Below, in pieces: positions 1-9,503 of a DNA stretch of 64,000 nucleotides. This DNA is from Cystobacter fuscus (GTDB lineage Bacteria > Myxococcota > Myxococcia > Myxococcales > Myxococcaceae): assembly GCF_002305875.1 (NCBI RefSeq), contig NZ_CP022098.1, forward strand, positions 7,936,001-8,000,000. Reading direction: 5' to 3'. The position numbers and the translations under genes were made by a program. Within the stretch, counting starts at the first letter, position 1. Each line of letters begins with the position of its first letter. The notes beneath the pieces are model-generated. The model was not told where the DNA came from. It searched no databases and saw only the letters and a list, made by a program, of their open reading frames with translations.

Positions 1-1038
1 CGCGAGGACTTCGCCGCCCGCCGGGTGCAGCGCAAGCTCCTGCCGCTCGCGGAGGCACGCCGGCGCCGCGCCACGTATGACTGGGCACAGGTCGACATCC
101 CCCGGCCCGAGTTCCTGGGCACGCGGGTGTTCGACGACGTGCCGCTCGCGGAGGTGGTGCCCTTCATCGACTGGGGGCCCTTCTTCAACGCCTGGGAGCT
201 GTACGGTGCCTTCCCGCGCATCCTCGAGGACGCCGTGGTGGGCGCCGAGGCGCGCAGGCTGTACGACGACGCGCGGAGCTTGCTCAAGCGCATCGTCGAG
301 GAGAAGCGCTTCACCGCGCGGGCGGTGCTGGGCTTCTGGCCCTGCAACTCCGTGGACGATGACATCGAGCTGTACACCGACGAGACGCGCTCGAAGGTGC
401 TGGGCACGCTGCGCATGTTGCGGCAGCAGGCCGAGAAGCCGTCGGAGCAGGCCCACCTGTGCCTGGCGGACTTCGTGGCGCCGAAAGACAGCGGCCGCAT
501 CGACTACTGCGGGGGCTTCGTGGTGACGGCGGGGCTGGGCGTGGAGGCCTTCGCCGAGCGCTTCCGCCAGAAGCACGACGACTACTCGGCCATCATGGTG
601 CAGGCGCTGGGAGACCGCCTCGCCGAGGCCATGGCGGAGCTGATGCACAAGCGCGCCCGTGAGTTCTGCGGCTTCGGCAAGCACGAGGACCTGTCCAACG
701 AGCAGCTCATCCGCGAGCAGTACCGCGGCATCCGTCCGGCGCCCGGCTATCCCGCGTGTCCGGAGCACACGGAGAAGGGCACGCTCTTCGCACTGCTCGA
801 GGCCACGAAGGCGACGGGGGTGTCGTTGACGGAGAGCTACGCGATGACGCCGCCCAGCAGCGTCAGCGGCTTCTACTTCAACCACCCCGAGGCGAAGTAC
901 TTCGGGCTGGGGAAGATCGGCCGGGATCAGCTCGAGGACTACGCACGCCGCAAGGGGATGACGATCGAGGAGGCGGCGCGGTGGCTCGGTCCCCAGCTCG
1001 ACGAGGACAAGGCCCCGGCGACGAGCGTGGCGGCCTGA
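1..1038 (+). CDS. metH: Methionine synthase (cobalamin-dependent), C-terminal part
   Basis: The reading frame is open from base 1, so the gene begins outside the window and only its last 345 codons are here; the GTG at 25 is an internal codon, not a start. The segment corresponds to the reactivation domain of MetH, which binds S-adenosylmethionine and remethylates the oxidised cob(II)alamin cofactor. The family signature RPAPGYPACPEHTEK is present near residue 243, followed by the conserved Tyr-rich stretch SGFYFNHPEAKYFG. It ends with a short acidic/alanine tail. The methionine cycle function links it to metF, gcvPHT and folD further along the window. Identification is secure; the upstream homocysteine-, folate- and B12-binding domains cannot be seen. 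Confidence 0.93.
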   Translation, partial: REDFAARRVQRKLLPLAEARRRRATYDWAQVDIPRPEFLGTRVFDDVPLAEVVPFIDWGPFFNAWELYGAFPRILEDAVVGAEARRLYDDARSLLKRIVEEKRFTARAVLGFWPCNSVDDDIELYTDETRSKVLGTLRMLRQQAEKPSEQAHLCLADFVAPKDSGRIDYCGGFVVTAGLGVEAFAERFRQKHDDYSAIMVQALGDRLAEAMAELMHKRAREFCGFGKHEDLSNEQLIREQYRGIRPAPGYPACPEHTEKGTLFALLEATKATGVSLTESYAMTPPSSVSGFYFNHPEAKYFGLGKIGRDQLEDYARRKGMTIEEAARWLGPQLDEDKAPATSVAA

Positions 1039-1207
1039 GCCCCCGTGAGGAACCCCTGAGACGAGCCCGGACACCCACCACGTGTTCAGGGCCGTAACGA
1101 AGGGGACACACTCAAGGTCGACTTCCGTACAGACCCGGGAAGAGAGCGGAGCGCGCGGGGGGCCTCGCCCGGTACCGAGACACCCCGAGGGTTAGCATCC
1201 GCGCGCG

Positions 1208-2584
1208 ATGACGGCGGACTCCTCGGGTTTGAAGGCCCTGCTGCGGATGCAGCGCAGAAACTACTTCATTGGCGCGGGCTGCCTGACGCTCGGGCTCGTG
1301 TTGCACTGCGTGGTGATGCAGTCCTTTCCCAGACTGCTCGTGGGCCTTCAGGCCGCATGGACCATGCTCTTCGCGCTGATGGGTGTCTGCGTGGGCGCGG
1401 GCTGGCTGCCGATGAAGTGGGCGGGGGTGATCGCCTCGGTCGTTGGATTCGTGGCCCTCACGAGCTTCATCCTCCTGAGTGGAGGCCCGGAGAGTCCCTA
1501 CTTCTGCATGTACGCCGCCCTGCCCTTCATCCTGGCGGTGTTCACCCCCGGCAGCCGCATGCCGACGCTGCTGAGCGGAGGGGTGTCACTCGTGGCGATC
1601 GTCATCGTGAACGCCATGGCCGATGTCCCCCTGTCGCGGGTGATCCTCCAGCTGACGAGCTACACCACCTTCCTGGGACTGGCGCTCGTCGGCACGCGCA
1701 TGTACCGGCACATGCTGGATGCGCAGCTCGCGGCGCACCAGGAGCGGCTCCAGGCTCTCGAGCAACTCGCGGAGAGCGAGCGCCTGCGCGCGCGTGCCGC
1801 GCTCGAGCGCGCGGAGGTGGAGCGGCTCGTGCTGGTGGGGCAACTGGCCGCCGGGGTGGCGCACGAGGTGAACAACCCCCTGGCCTTCGTGAAGGCCAAC
1901 CTGAGCTACCTGCAGAGGGAGACCGCGGACGAGGCGTGGACGATCGAGCGCGAGGAGTTCCGGGACGTGCTCGACGAGACGAAGCAGGGGGTGATGCGCA
2001 TCCAGCAGATCGTCACGGATCTACGGGGCTTCTCGCGCGCGGACCCCCTGGGCGAGCAGGAACCGGGCGTGCTGGAGGAGGCCCTGAAGGAGGCGAAGCG
2101 GCTCGCCTCGGTGCGCCTGCGCGAGGGCGGCGAGGTCTCGTTGGCGCTCGCCCCGGAGCTGCCGGCGGTCCGGCTGGGTCAGCGGCACATGGTGCAGGTG
2201 CTGGTGAACCTGCTCATCAACGCGGCGGACGCGGCGCAGTCGGCCCGACCCCCGCGCCGGCCCCACATCAAGGTGAGCGCGCACCAGGAGGCGGGAGCCG
2301 TGTGCCTGCGGGTGGAGGACAACGGACCGGGCATCCCTCCAGACGTGCTGCCCCGGCTCTTCGAGCCCTTCTTCACCACCAAGCCCCCGGGCCAGGGGAC
2401 GGGACTGGGGCTCGCCCTGTGCCGCGACTACGTGGCGCGCGTCGGGGGCACGCTCCACGCGGAGAACCACTCCGGCGGGGCCCGCTTCGTGCTGATGCTG
2501 CCGGCGGCCTCGGATACTCCCGCCGCCTTCGAGTTCCCAAAGACGAGGGCCCCGGGTTCGATGGAACCCGGGGCCCTGGGATGA
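1208..2584 (+). CDS. Membrane sensor histidine kinase
   Basis: A 458-residue histidine kinase. The first ~170 residues contain about six hydrophobic segments and form an integral-membrane sensor with no evident periplasmic domain. A short coiled coil (rich in A, E, R, L) follows, then the phosphoacceptor box GVAHEVNNPLAF with His219. An ATPase domain follows, with N-box LVNLLINAADAA, the G1 box EDNGPGIPP and GQGTGLGLALC. The HEVNNPL form of the H-box is typical of the NtrB-like kinases common in myxobacteria. There is no receiver domain and no adjacent response regulator, so its partner is unknown. It lies between metH and the convergent gcvP. The last codons overlap a 14-bp perfect hairpin that probably terminates transcription. 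Confidence 0.88.
   Translation: MTADSSGLKALLRMQRRNYFIGAGCLTLGLVLHCVVMQSFPRLLVGLQAAWTMLFALMGVCVGAGWLPMKWAGVIASVVGFVALTSFILLSGGPESPYFCMYAALPFILAVFTPGSRMPTLLSGGVSLVAIVIVNAMADVPLSRVILQLTSYTTFLGLALVGTRMYRHMLDAQLAAHQERLQALEQLAESERLRARAALERAEVERLVLVGQLAAGVAHEVNNPLAFVKANLSYLQRETADEAWTIEREEFRDVLDETKQGVMRIQQIVTDLRGFSRADPLGEQEPGVLEEALKEAKRLASVRLREGGEVSLALAPELPAVRLGQRHMVQVLVNLLINAADAAQSARPPRRPHIKVSAHQEAGAVCLRVEDNGPGIPPDVLPRLFEPFFTTKPPGQGTGLGLALCRDYVARVGGTLHAENHSGGARFVLMLPAASDTPAAFEFPKTRAPGSMEPGALG
2546..2577. terminator. Perfect 14-bp hairpin between convergent genes
   Basis: AGGGCCCCGGGTTC at 2546-2559 is exactly complementary to 2564-2577, with a 4-nt loop. It lies inside the last codons of the histidine kinase and just beyond the stop of the convergent gcvP, so it could serve both transcripts. 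No clear U-run follows on either side, which makes intrinsic termination plausible but not certain. Confidence 0.55.
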
Positions 2585-2603
2585 ACGGCGATGCTCGCCG
2601 GAA

Positions 2604-5501
2604 CTACGCCGCCTTGGACGGCTCGGGCGGCAGGTAGTCCTCGATGGGGGGGCACGAGCACACGAGCTTGCGGTCGCCGAGCACGTTGTTGAGCCGGCCC
2701 ACCGCGGGCCAGAACTTGTGCTCCTTCACCCACGGCGCCGGGAAGGCCGCCTTCTCACGTGAGTAGGGACGGTTCCACTCGGGCGCGGTGATGACGCGGG
2801 CGGTGTGCGGCGCGTTCTTCAGCACGTTGTTGTCCCGAGGCATCCGACCGTCCTCGATCTCCCGGATCTCCTCCCGGATGGCGATGAGCGCGTCACACAG
2901 CCGATCCAACTCCGCCTTGGACTCGCTCTCGGTGGGCTCGATCATCAACGTGCCCGACACCGGGAAGGACACCGTGGGCGCGTGGAAGCCGTAGTCCATG
3001 AGCCGCTTGGCCACGTCCTCCACCTCGACGCCCGTCGTCTTCTTCAGCGGGCGCAGGTCCACGATGCACTCGTGCGCCACGCGGCCACGCTTGCCGCGGT
3101 AGAGCACCGGGTAGTGCGGCTGCAGCCGCTCGGCGATGTAGTTGGCGTTGAGGATGGCCGTCTTCGTGGCCCGGGTGAGCCCGTCCCCGCCCATCATCGC
3201 GATGTACATCCACGAGATGACGAGGATGCTCGCGCTGCCCCACGGAGCCGCGGAGATGGCGCCGATGCCATCGTTGCCGCCCGTGGCGATGACCGGGTGG
3301 CCCGGCAGGAAGCGCGTCAGGTGGCTCGCCACGCAGATGGGACCCATGCCGGGGCCGCCACCACCGTGGGGGATGCAGAACGTCTTGTGCAGGTTGATGT
3401 GGCAGACGTCCGCGCCGATCTCCGCCGGCTTCGTCAGCCCCACCTGGGCGTTGAGGTTCGCCCCGTCCATGTACACCTGGCCGCCGCGCTCGTGCACCAC
3501 GGCGCAGATCTCCTTGATGTCCTCCTCGAACACGCCGTGCGTGGACGGGTAGGTCACCATGAGGGCGGCGAGGTTGTTCTTGTGCTCGTCCGCCTTCGCG
3601 CGCAGGTCGGCCACGTCGATGTTGCCGCTCTCGTCGCACTTGACGACGACGACCTTGTAGCCCGCCATCACCGCCGAGGCCGGGTTGGTGCCGTGCGCCG
3701 ACGAGGGGATGAGGCACACGTCCCGGTGGCCCTGGCCGCGGTGCTGCTGCCAGGCGCGCACCACGAGCAGGCCCGCGAGCTCGCCCTGGCTGCCCGCGTT
3801 GGGCTGGAGCGACACGCCGGCGAAGCCCGTCACGGCCGCCAGCATCCCCTCGAGCTGCTCGAACAGGAGCCGGTAGCCGGAGGCCTGGGAGCTGGGCGCG
3901 AACGGGTGCAGCTTGCCGAACTGCGGCCACGTCACCGGCACCATCTCCGCGGTGGCGTTGAGCTTCATCGTGCACGAGCCGAGCGGAATCATCGAGTGCG
4001 TGAGCGACAGGTCGCGCGACTCGAGCCGGCGGATGTAGCGCAGCATCTCCGTCTCGGAGTGGTAGCTGTTGAAGACGGGGTGCGTGAGGTAGGCGCTCGT
4101 GCGCCGCAGGCTCGCGGGCAGCGGGCTGTCGATGCCCTGGCCCAGCTCGTCCATGGAGAAGCCCAGGGCCTTGCCCCCGGCGAACACGGAGAGGATGGAC
4201 TCCACGTCCGAGGCGCGGGTGACTTCGTCCAGGCTCAGGCCGATGGTGCGCTCGTCGATGCGGCGGAAGTTCATCCGGTTGGCCTCGGCGGCCGAGAGGA
4301 TGGCGCGCACCTGCGGGGGCGTCGCGTCCACGCGCAGCGTGTCGAAGACGTGCTCGTGGGTGGCGGTGAAGCCGAGCTTCGTCAGCCCGCGCGAGAGAAG
4401 CACCGTGAGTCCGTGCACGCGCTCGGCGATGGCCTTGAGGCCTCGGGGCCCGTGGTACACCGCGTACATGCCGGCCATGATGGCCAGCAGCACCTGCGCG
4501 GTGCAGATGTTGCTCGTGGCCTTCTCGCGGCGGATGTGCTGCTCGCGCGTCTGCAGCGCCATGCGCAGGGCGCGCTGGCCCTGGGCGTCCTCGGACACGC
4601 CGATGATGCGGCCCGGCATGATGCGGGTGAAGGCGTTCTTCGTGGCGAAGAAGGCCGCGTGCGGACCGCCGTAGCCCATGGGCACGCCGAAGCGCTGGGC
4701 GCTGCCCACCGCCACGTCCGCGCCGAACTCGCCCGGGGGCGTGAGCAGCGTGAGCGCCAGCAGATCCGTGGCGACGATGAAGAGCCCGCCCACCGCGTGC
4801 AGCTTCTCGCCGAAGGCGCGGTAGTCGTGCACGACGCCATCCGTGGCCGGGTACTGCACGAGCCCGCCCACGTACTTCTTCGCGGACAGGTCCACCGTGC
4901 GGTGGTCGCCCACGACGATCTCCACGCCCAGCGGCTGGGCGCGCGTGCGCACCACGTCGAGCGTCTGGGGGTGGCACGTCTCGGACACGAAGAAGGCGCC
5001 CTTGCCCTCGCCCTTGTACTGGGCGACGGCGAGCGCCATGGCCTCGGCGGCGGCCGTGCCCTCGTCGAGCAGCGAGGCGTTGGCGACCTCCAGGCCCGTG
5101 AGGTCCATGATCATCGTCTGGAAGTTGAGCAGCGCCTCCAGCCGGCCCTGGGCGATCTCCGCCTGGTAGGGCGTGTACTGGGTGTACCAGCCCGGGTTCT
5201 GCAGGATGTTGCGCAGGATGACGAGCGGCGTCTGGGTGTCGGAGTAGCCCATGCCGATGAACGAGCGGAAGAGCTGGTTCTTCGCCGCGATGGACTCCAG
5301 CGCCGAGAGCGCCTCGGTCTCGGACCAGCCTCCCGCCACCCACAGGGGCTCCTTCGAGCGGATGGCTGGGGGGACGGTCTGGTCGATGAGCTCGTCGAGC
5401 GAGCCCACGCCCATCGTCTTCAGCATCCCCTGCAGTTCCTTCTCATCCGGACCGATGTGCCGGTCGGCGAAAGACTCCTGGTATTTCCAGTTCAAGGACA
5501 T
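2604..5501 (-). CDS. gcvP: Glycine dehydrogenase (decarboxylating), P-protein
   Basis: A 965-residue single-chain P-protein of the glycine cleavage system, the usual length for the fused homodimeric type. It decarboxylates glycine with pyridoxal phosphate and passes the aminomethyl group to lipoyl-GcvH. The N-terminus ([12 protein letters not shown]) matches the family start. The PLP site is visible as [19 protein letters not shown], with Lys706 as the Schiff-base lysine, and SCTMKLN and SQGELAGL are further conserved blocks. It is the third gene of gcvT-gcvH-gcvP, 81 bases after gcvH. The 3' end converges on a histidine kinase with a hairpin between them. Confidence 0.97.
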   Translation of the reverse strand: MSLNWKYQESFADRHIGPDEKELQGMLKTMGVGSLDELIDQTVPPAIRSKEPLWVAGGWSETEALSALESIAAKNQLFRSFIGMGYSDTQTPLVILRNILQNPGWYTQYTPYQAEIAQGRLEALLNFQTMIMDLTGLEVANASLLDEGTAAAEAMALAVAQYKGEGKGAFFVSETCHPQTLDVVRTRAQPLGVEIVVGDHRTVDLSAKKYVGGLVQYPATDGVVHDYRAFGEKLHAVGGLFIVATDLLALTLLTPPGEFGADVAVGSAQRFGVPMGYGGPHAAFFATKNAFTRIMPGRIIGVSEDAQGQRALRMALQTREQHIRREKATSNICTAQVLLAIMAGMYAVYHGPRGLKAIAERVHGLTVLLSRGLTKLGFTATHEHVFDTLRVDATPPQVRAILSAAEANRMNFRRIDERTIGLSLDEVTRASDVESILSVFAGGKALGFSMDELGQGIDSPLPASLRRTSAYLTHPVFNSYHSETEMLRYIRRLESRDLSLTHSMIPLGSCTMKLNATAEMVPVTWPQFGKLHPFAPSSQASGYRLLFEQLEGMLAAVTGFAGVSLQPNAGSQGELAGLLVVRAWQQHRGQGHRDVCLIPSSAHGTNPASAVMAGYKVVVVKCDESGNIDVADLRAKADEHKNNLAALMVTYPSTHGVFEEDIKEICAVVHERGGQVYMDGANLNAQVGLTKPAEIGADVCHINLHKTFCIPHGGGGPGMGPICVASHLTRFLPGHPVIATGGNDGIGAISAAPWGSASILVISWMYIAMMGGDGLTRATKTAILNANYIAERLQPHYPVLYRGKRGRVAHECIVDLRPLKKTTGVEVEDVAKRLMDYGFHAPTVSFPVSGTLMIEPTESESKAELDRLCDALIAIREEIREIEDGRMPRDNNVLKNAPHTARVITAPEWNRPYSREKAAFPAPWVKEHKFWPAVGRLNNVLGDRKLVCSCPPIEDYLPPEPSKAA

Positions 5502-5582
5502 AGGTATCGATCACTCGCGGTGCGGGTGAAGCCGGGAGGCCGTGGATAACATCCGGCCTCGCGCGCGCCAGTCCGAAAGGCG

Positions 5583-5972
5583 TCAGGAGTTCTTCACCAG
5601 GTTCCCGTACGCGGCGGCATCCAGGAGTCCCGCCAGTTGGCTGCTGTCCGAGGGCTCGAGCTCGAGGATCCACCCGGCCCCGTAGGGGTCCGTGTTGATG
5701 GCGGCGGCATCGGCGAGCAGCGCCTCGTTGACCTTCACGACCTTGCCCGACAGGGGCGAGTAGAGGTCGGAGACAGCCTTGGTGGACTCGATGACGCCGA
5801 ACTGCTTGCCAGCGGTGAGGGTGGCGCCCACCTTGGGCAGCTCCACGTAGACCACTTCACCCAGGGACGACTGGGCGTGGTCGGTGACGCCCACCACCAC
5901 CACGGAGCCCTCCTGCCGGGCCCACTCGTGCTCCTCGGTGTACTTGAGATTCGGGGGAATGTTGCCAGCCAT
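5583..5972 (-). CDS. gcvH: Glycine cleavage system H protein
   Basis: A 129-residue lipoyl carrier protein that shuttles the aminomethyl intermediate between P- and T-proteins. The start (NLKYTEEHEWAR) and the lipoylation motif ESTKAVSDL, with Lys65 as the modified residue, are diagnostic. Family length is about 125-130, so it is complete. It begins 13 bases after the gcvT stop and is certainly in the same transcript. The lipoate-protein ligase at the right edge of the window is a candidate for modifying this lysine, although the two genes are not linked. Confidence 0.97.
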   Translation of the reverse strand: MAGNIPPNLKYTEEHEWARQEGSVVVVGVTDHAQSSLGEVVYVELPKVGATLTAGKQFGVIESTKAVSDLYSPLSGKVVKVNEALLADAAAINTDPYGAGWILELEPSDSSQLAGLLDAAAYGNLVKNS

Positions 5973-5985
5973 GTGCGTCGCTCCT

Positions 5986-7074
5986 CTATTTCTTCCAGAA
6001 GGGGGTCTTCACCACCACGGCGGGCACCGCGCGGCCCCGGATTTCCACGTCGAAGGTCGAGCCCTCCGTGGACAGCTCCACGGGCACGTAGCCCATGCCG
6101 ATGGGCTTCTTCACCGAGGGTCCCTGGGTACCGCTCGTCACCTCGCCTACCCGCTGACCGTCCTTGAGCAGCGGGTAGCCATGCCGGGGGATGCCCGAGC
6201 CAGTCACCTCGAAGCCCACGAGCTTGCGCTGGAGTCCCTCGGCCTTCTGCTTCGCCAGCGCGTCGCGGCCGATGAAGCCACCCGCCTTGTCCAGCTTGCA
6301 GATCCACCCGAGCCCGGCCTCCAGCGCGGTGTGCGCGTCGTCGATGTCGTTGCCGTAGAGGGCGAACTTCATCTCCGTGCGCAGGCTGTCGCGGGCACCG
6401 AGGCCACAGGGCTTCACGCCGTCGGCCTGCCCCTCCTGGAGCAGCGCCTTCCAGAGCGCCTCCGCGTCACCGGGCGCGCAGTACAGCTCGAAGCCGTCCT
6501 CGCCCGTGTAGCCGGTGCGCGAGACGATGCAGGCGATGCCCGCCACCTTGCCTTCCGCGAAGCGGTAGGTGCCGATCTTCGTCAGGTCCACCGGGGTGAG
6601 CCGCTGCACGAGCGCCGCGGCCTTGGGGCCCTGCACGGCGATCTGCGCGTAGTCGTCGCTGCGGTCCACGGGCTTGACGCCCTCGGCGCGCGCGAGCATC
6701 CAGGCGAAGTCCTTGTCCTTGTTGGAGGCGTTGACGACGATGAGGATGCGCTCGGGCGAGAAGCGGTAGGCCACCACGTCGTCCACGAAGCCGCCCTGCT
6801 CGTCGAGCAGCCCGGCGTAGAGCGCCTGGCCATCCGCACACTTGGAGAGGTCGTTGGTGATGAGCCGGTTGGCGGTCTCCAGGGCGCCGGGGCCGGTGAA
6901 CTCGATCTCCCCCATATGGGACACGTCGAAGAGGCCCACCGCGTTGCGCACGGCCTCGTGCTCGGCGATGACGGAGCTGTACTGCACCGGCATGTCCCAG
7001 CCGGCGAAGTCCACCATCCGGGCGCCCAGCGCACGGTGGGCGTCGTTGAGCGGCGTTCGCCGGGTCATGTCCAT
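5986..7074 (-). CDS. gcvT: Aminomethyltransferase (T-protein) of glycine cleavage
   Basis: A 362-residue T-protein that transfers the methylene group from aminomethyl-lipoyl-GcvH to tetrahydrofolate, giving 5,10-methylene-THF and ammonia. The family start is TPLNDAHRALGARMVDFAGWDMPVQY-like. FDVSHMGEIEFTGP and SRTGYTGEDGFELYC are the folate-binding signatures. It is the first gene of the gcvTHP operon. ATG codons at 7074 and 7068 are both possible; AGGAG lies 2 bases before the first and 8 before the second, so the second is the better-spaced start. The methylene-THF it makes is the substrate of MetF, encoded divergently 102 bp away. Confidence 0.96.
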   Translation of the reverse strand: MDMTRRTPLNDAHRALGARMVDFAGWDMPVQYSSVIAEHEAVRNAVGLFDVSHMGEIEFTGPGALETANRLITNDLSKCADGQALYAGLLDEQGGFVDDVVAYRFSPERILIVVNASNKDKDFAWMLARAEGVKPVDRSDDYAQIAVQGPKAAALVQRLTPVDLTKIGTYRFAEGKVAGIACIVSRTGYTGEDGFELYCAPGDAEALWKALLQEGQADGVKPCGLGARDSLRTEMKFALYGNDIDDAHTALEAGLGWICKLDKAGGFIGRDALAKQKAEGLQRKLVGFEVTGSGIPRHGYPLLKDGQRVGEVTSGTQGPSVKKPIGMGYVPVELSTEGSTFDVEIRGRAVPAVVVKTPFWKK

Positions 7075-7105
7075 CTCTCCTGAAGGGGGGGTGAAAACGG
7101 CGCGG

Positions 7106-7133
7106 ACTATAACCGCGTACCTCCCTCAATCAA
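7106..7133 (-). promoter_or_regulatory. Putative sigma-70 promoter of gcvTHP
   Basis: Read on the minus strand, TTGATT (7133-7128) and TATAGT (7111-7106) are separated by 16 bases and point at gcvT, whose start lies about 30 bases further. Both boxes are close to the housekeeping consensus in otherwise GC-rich DNA. I saw no glycine-riboswitch-like structure in the short leader. Confidence 0.5.
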
Positions 7134-7176
7134 GGTTCTCGGGAAGCCACCGGGGACGTTCTAGACTGTTCGCGTC

Positions 7177-8049
7177 ATGAAGATCCGCAATCGCCTGAAC
7201 CCGTCCAGCCCCTGCTTCTCCTTCGAGTTCTTCCCGCCGAAGACGGACGCGGGAACCGCCAACCTGCTGCAGACATTGGAGGACCTGGCCCCACTCGAGC
7301 CGGGGTTCGTGTCCGTCACCTATGGCGCGGGAGGCAGCACGCGCGATCGCACGGTGGATCTCGTCACGCGCATCAAGCGCGACACGGGCATCGAGGCCAT
7401 GGCCCACCTCGCGTGCCTGGGCCACACGCGCGAGGAGCTGCGCGAGCTGTTGCGGCGGCTCGAGGAGGCGAAGATCGACAACGTGCTGGTGCTGCGCGGC
7501 GACGTGCCCCAGGGCGCCTCCCCCGACACCCTCGCGAACACGGACTTCCGTCATGCCGCGGATCTCGTGCGCTTCATCCGCGAGGAGGATTTCGACTTCA
7601 GCCTGGGCGGGGCGTGCTATCCGGAGGGCCACGTGGAAACGCGCTCGCGGGACGAGGATCTGCTGCACCTCAAGGCCAAGGTGGACGCCGGCCTGGACTT
7701 CGTCATCACCCAGCTCTTCTTCGACAACGCCTTCTACTTCGACTTCGTCGAGCGGGCGCGCCGCGTCGGCATCAACGTCCCCATCGTCCCGGGCATCATG
7801 CCCATCACCAACCACGAGCAGATCCAGCGCTTCACCCGCCTGTGCGGCGCCACCATCCCCATGCGCCTGGCACTCCAACTGGAACAACTCAAGGACCAGC
7901 CGGAGGCCCTGGTGCAGTTGGGGGTGGCGCACGCCACGGTGCAGTGCATGGAGCTGCTCTCGCGGGGTGTGCCGGGAATCCATTTCTACACGCTCAACAA
8001 ATCACCCGCCACGCGGATGATCGTGAGCGCCTTGAGGGCCCGTACATGA
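7177..8049 (+). CDS. metF: 5,10-methylenetetrahydrofolate reductase
   Basis: A 290-residue flavoprotein that reduces methylene-THF to methyl-THF, the methyl donor for MetH. Visible family blocks are FSFEFFPPKTD near residue 14, FVSVTYGAGGSTRDRT near 43, the VLRGDVPQG segment, and FVITQLFFDN plus VPIVPGIMPI in the C-terminal half of the barrel. Length matches bacterial MetF. No good Shine-Dalgarno precedes the ATG at 7177. The stop overlaps the start of the next gene (ATGA), indicating co-translation. It is divergent from gcvT, which makes its substrate. Confidence 0.95.
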   Translation: MKIRNRLNPSSPCFSFEFFPPKTDAGTANLLQTLEDLAPLEPGFVSVTYGAGGSTRDRTVDLVTRIKRDTGIEAMAHLACLGHTREELRELLRRLEEAKIDNVLVLRGDVPQGASPDTLANTDFRHAADLVRFIREEDFDFSLGGACYPEGHVETRSRDEDLLHLKAKVDAGLDFVITQLFFDNAFYFDFVERARRVGINVPIVPGIMPITNHEQIQRFTRLCGATIPMRLALQLEQLKDQPEALVQLGVAHATVQCMELLSRGVPGIHFYTLNKSPATRMIVSALRART

Positions 8050-8444
8050 GTGGTCCCGGTCTCAATGTCCCCCTGAACGATCCCCGCCTGCCCACGCTGC
8101 GCCGGGTGCGTCCTCCCGCCTTCCTCCTGCTCTGTACGGGAATCCTCGACATCCTCTTCTGGACCGTCATGGTGACGCTGCATCTTTTGCGCGTGAACCA
8201 CTTCACCGTGCCCGAGGATCAGCTGTGGCCGTTCGTCTTCAACATCGTGGGAGCGCTCGTGGCGCGGGGCATCAGCATCTGGGCCGCGCTCAACATCGTG
8301 AATTTGCGGAAATGGGGGATAGGCATGGTCGGCTCCCTGACCATCATGCTGCCGCTCGCCCCCGCGTGCTGCTTCGGCGTACCGGTGGGTGCCTGGATGC
8401 TGTTCGTGCTGAACGACGCGGACGTGCGCAAGCACTTCACCTGA
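8046..8444 (+). CDS. Small integral membrane protein, unknown function
   Basis: A 132-residue protein starting at the ATG that overlaps the metF stop in an ATGA arrangement. It begins MSGPGLNVPLNDPRLPTLRR, a short cytoplasmic tail, followed by hydrophobic segments at roughly residues 25-47, 60-85 and 92-118, so three to four membrane helices are likely. The C-terminus is NDADVRKHF, reminiscent of small DUF-type membrane proteins that end in a similar charged motif. I do not recognise a functional family. The coupling to metF looks like simple operon packing; nothing in the sequence suggests a role in folate metabolism. Confidence 0.75.
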   Translation: MSGPGLNVPLNDPRLPTLRRVRPPAFLLLCTGILDILFWTVMVTLHLLRVNHFTVPEDQLWPFVFNIVGALVARGISIWAALNIVNLRKWGIGMVGSLTIMLPLAPACCFGVPVGAWMLFVLNDADVRKHFT

Positions 8445-8547
8445 AGTGAGCTTGTCAGGTGCTCCCGGTCACCGCGAAAGCGATCTTTCTCTCCCCCGCC
8501 CCGCGCCCTATTCTCGCGGGGCCTTCACCCGATGGGGAGAGTGGTCC

Positions 8548-9447
8548 ATGGATCATCACTACGCGGACATCAACGGCATCCGTATGCATTACGTCACGCA
8601 CGGTGCGGGGGAGCCCATCCTCTTCATCCATGGCTTCCCCGAGTACTGGGGGGTCTGGAAGAAGCAGTTGAATGATCTGGGCAAGGACTACTTCGTCATC
8701 GCCCCGGACATGCGCGGCTACAACCTGACCTCCAAGCCCAAGGAGGTCGAGGCCTACCACATCCGGCATCTCGTCGAGGATCTGCGCTGCCTGCTGGAGC
8801 ACCTGGGTATCAAGAAGGCGAACATCGTCTCCCAGGATTGGGGCGCGCTGGTGGGCTGGAGCTTCGTGCTGCGCCAGCCCGACTACGTGCACCGGTTCAT
8901 CACCATCAACATCACCCACCCCGCCCTGTTCGACCGGGAGCTGCGCGAGAACCCCCGCCAGCAACTGGCGGCCCAGTACATGCTCGTCTTCCAGACGCCC
9001 CAGGCCGAGGGGCAGATCGTGGGCGATGACTACGCGTGGGCCCGGCAGGCCGTGCTCAACGACGCCCGGGCGCACGGTGCCATCCTGTCCGAGGATGACA
9101 TGACCGAGTGGGTCAACTCCTGGAAGCAGCCGGGCAGCGTCACCGGCGGGCTCAACTACTACCGGGCGGCGAAGATGGGCCCACCCGACCACCAGGGCCA
9201 CGTGGGAGGCAGCAACCTCATCGAGGGGCTGCGGCCGGACCAGCTCGTGGTGCACAAGCCCGTGCTCTTCATCCACGCCGAGCAGGACACCTACCTGCTG
9301 CCGGACGGACAGCGCGGCCTGCGGGATTTCGTGCCCAACATCTCCATCCAGCGCCTCGCGGAGGCCACCCACTGGGCCACCCTCGAGAAGCCCAAGGAAA
9401 TCAGCCAGCTCATCCGCAACTTCCTGGGCACCACCCGCACCCCCTGA
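8548..9447 (+). CDS. Alpha/beta hydrolase, epoxide-hydrolase-like
   Basis: A 299-residue alpha/beta-hydrolase. The core signature is FIHGFPEYWGVWKKQL (HGFPE oxyanion-hole motif) near residue 30, with the nucleophile elbow VSQDWGALVGW. An aspartate in the elbow (QDWG) rather than Ser is the hallmark of epoxide hydrolases and haloalkane dehalogenases. HAEQDTYL and the final THWATLEKP supply the acid and the catalytic His. The longer frame opening at 8446 looks non-coding at its front; ATG 8548 is preceded by GGGGAGAG and begins the family-like MDHHYADINGIRMHY. The substrate is unknown. It converges with the ADP-ribosylglycohydrolase gene. Confidence 0.85.
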   Translation: MDHHYADINGIRMHYVTHGAGEPILFIHGFPEYWGVWKKQLNDLGKDYFVIAPDMRGYNLTSKPKEVEAYHIRHLVEDLRCLLEHLGIKKANIVSQDWGALVGWSFVLRQPDYVHRFITINITHPALFDRELRENPRQQLAAQYMLVFQTPQAEGQIVGDDYAWARQAVLNDARAHGAILSEDDMTEWVNSWKQPGSVTGGLNYYRAAKMGPPDHQGHVGGSNLIEGLRPDQLVVHKPVLFIHAEQDTYLLPDGQRGLRDFVPNISIQRLAEATHWATLEKPKEISQLIRNFLGTTRTP

Positions 9448-9503
9448 GTCCCGGGGCGGAAGGCTCGCCACCCGCGGGGAGGCGGGCGAAGCCGGGCACT
9501 CAG
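9444..9503. terminator. Nested inverted repeat between convergent genes
   Basis: CTGAGTCCCGG at 9444-9454 pairs with CCGGGCACTCAG at 9492-9503 with one bulged base. The interior contains a second GC-rich complementary pair around CGCCACCCG/CGGGGAGGCG. It includes the stop codons of both convergent genes, which fits a bidirectional terminator without a U-run. Confidence 0.4.

Noticed and set aside
2805-5549. A 914-codon open frame on the strand opposite gcvP
   Set aside because: It is complementary to a clearly assigned gene; long opposite-strand frames are common in GC-rich DNA with third-position bias. Its translation (repeated RH, LGD, HR) has no family features.
7075-7176. Glycine or other riboswitch before gcvT/metF
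   Set aside because: The spacer is only 102 bp and shared by two genes; no paired glycine-aptamer or SAM-like pattern was seen.
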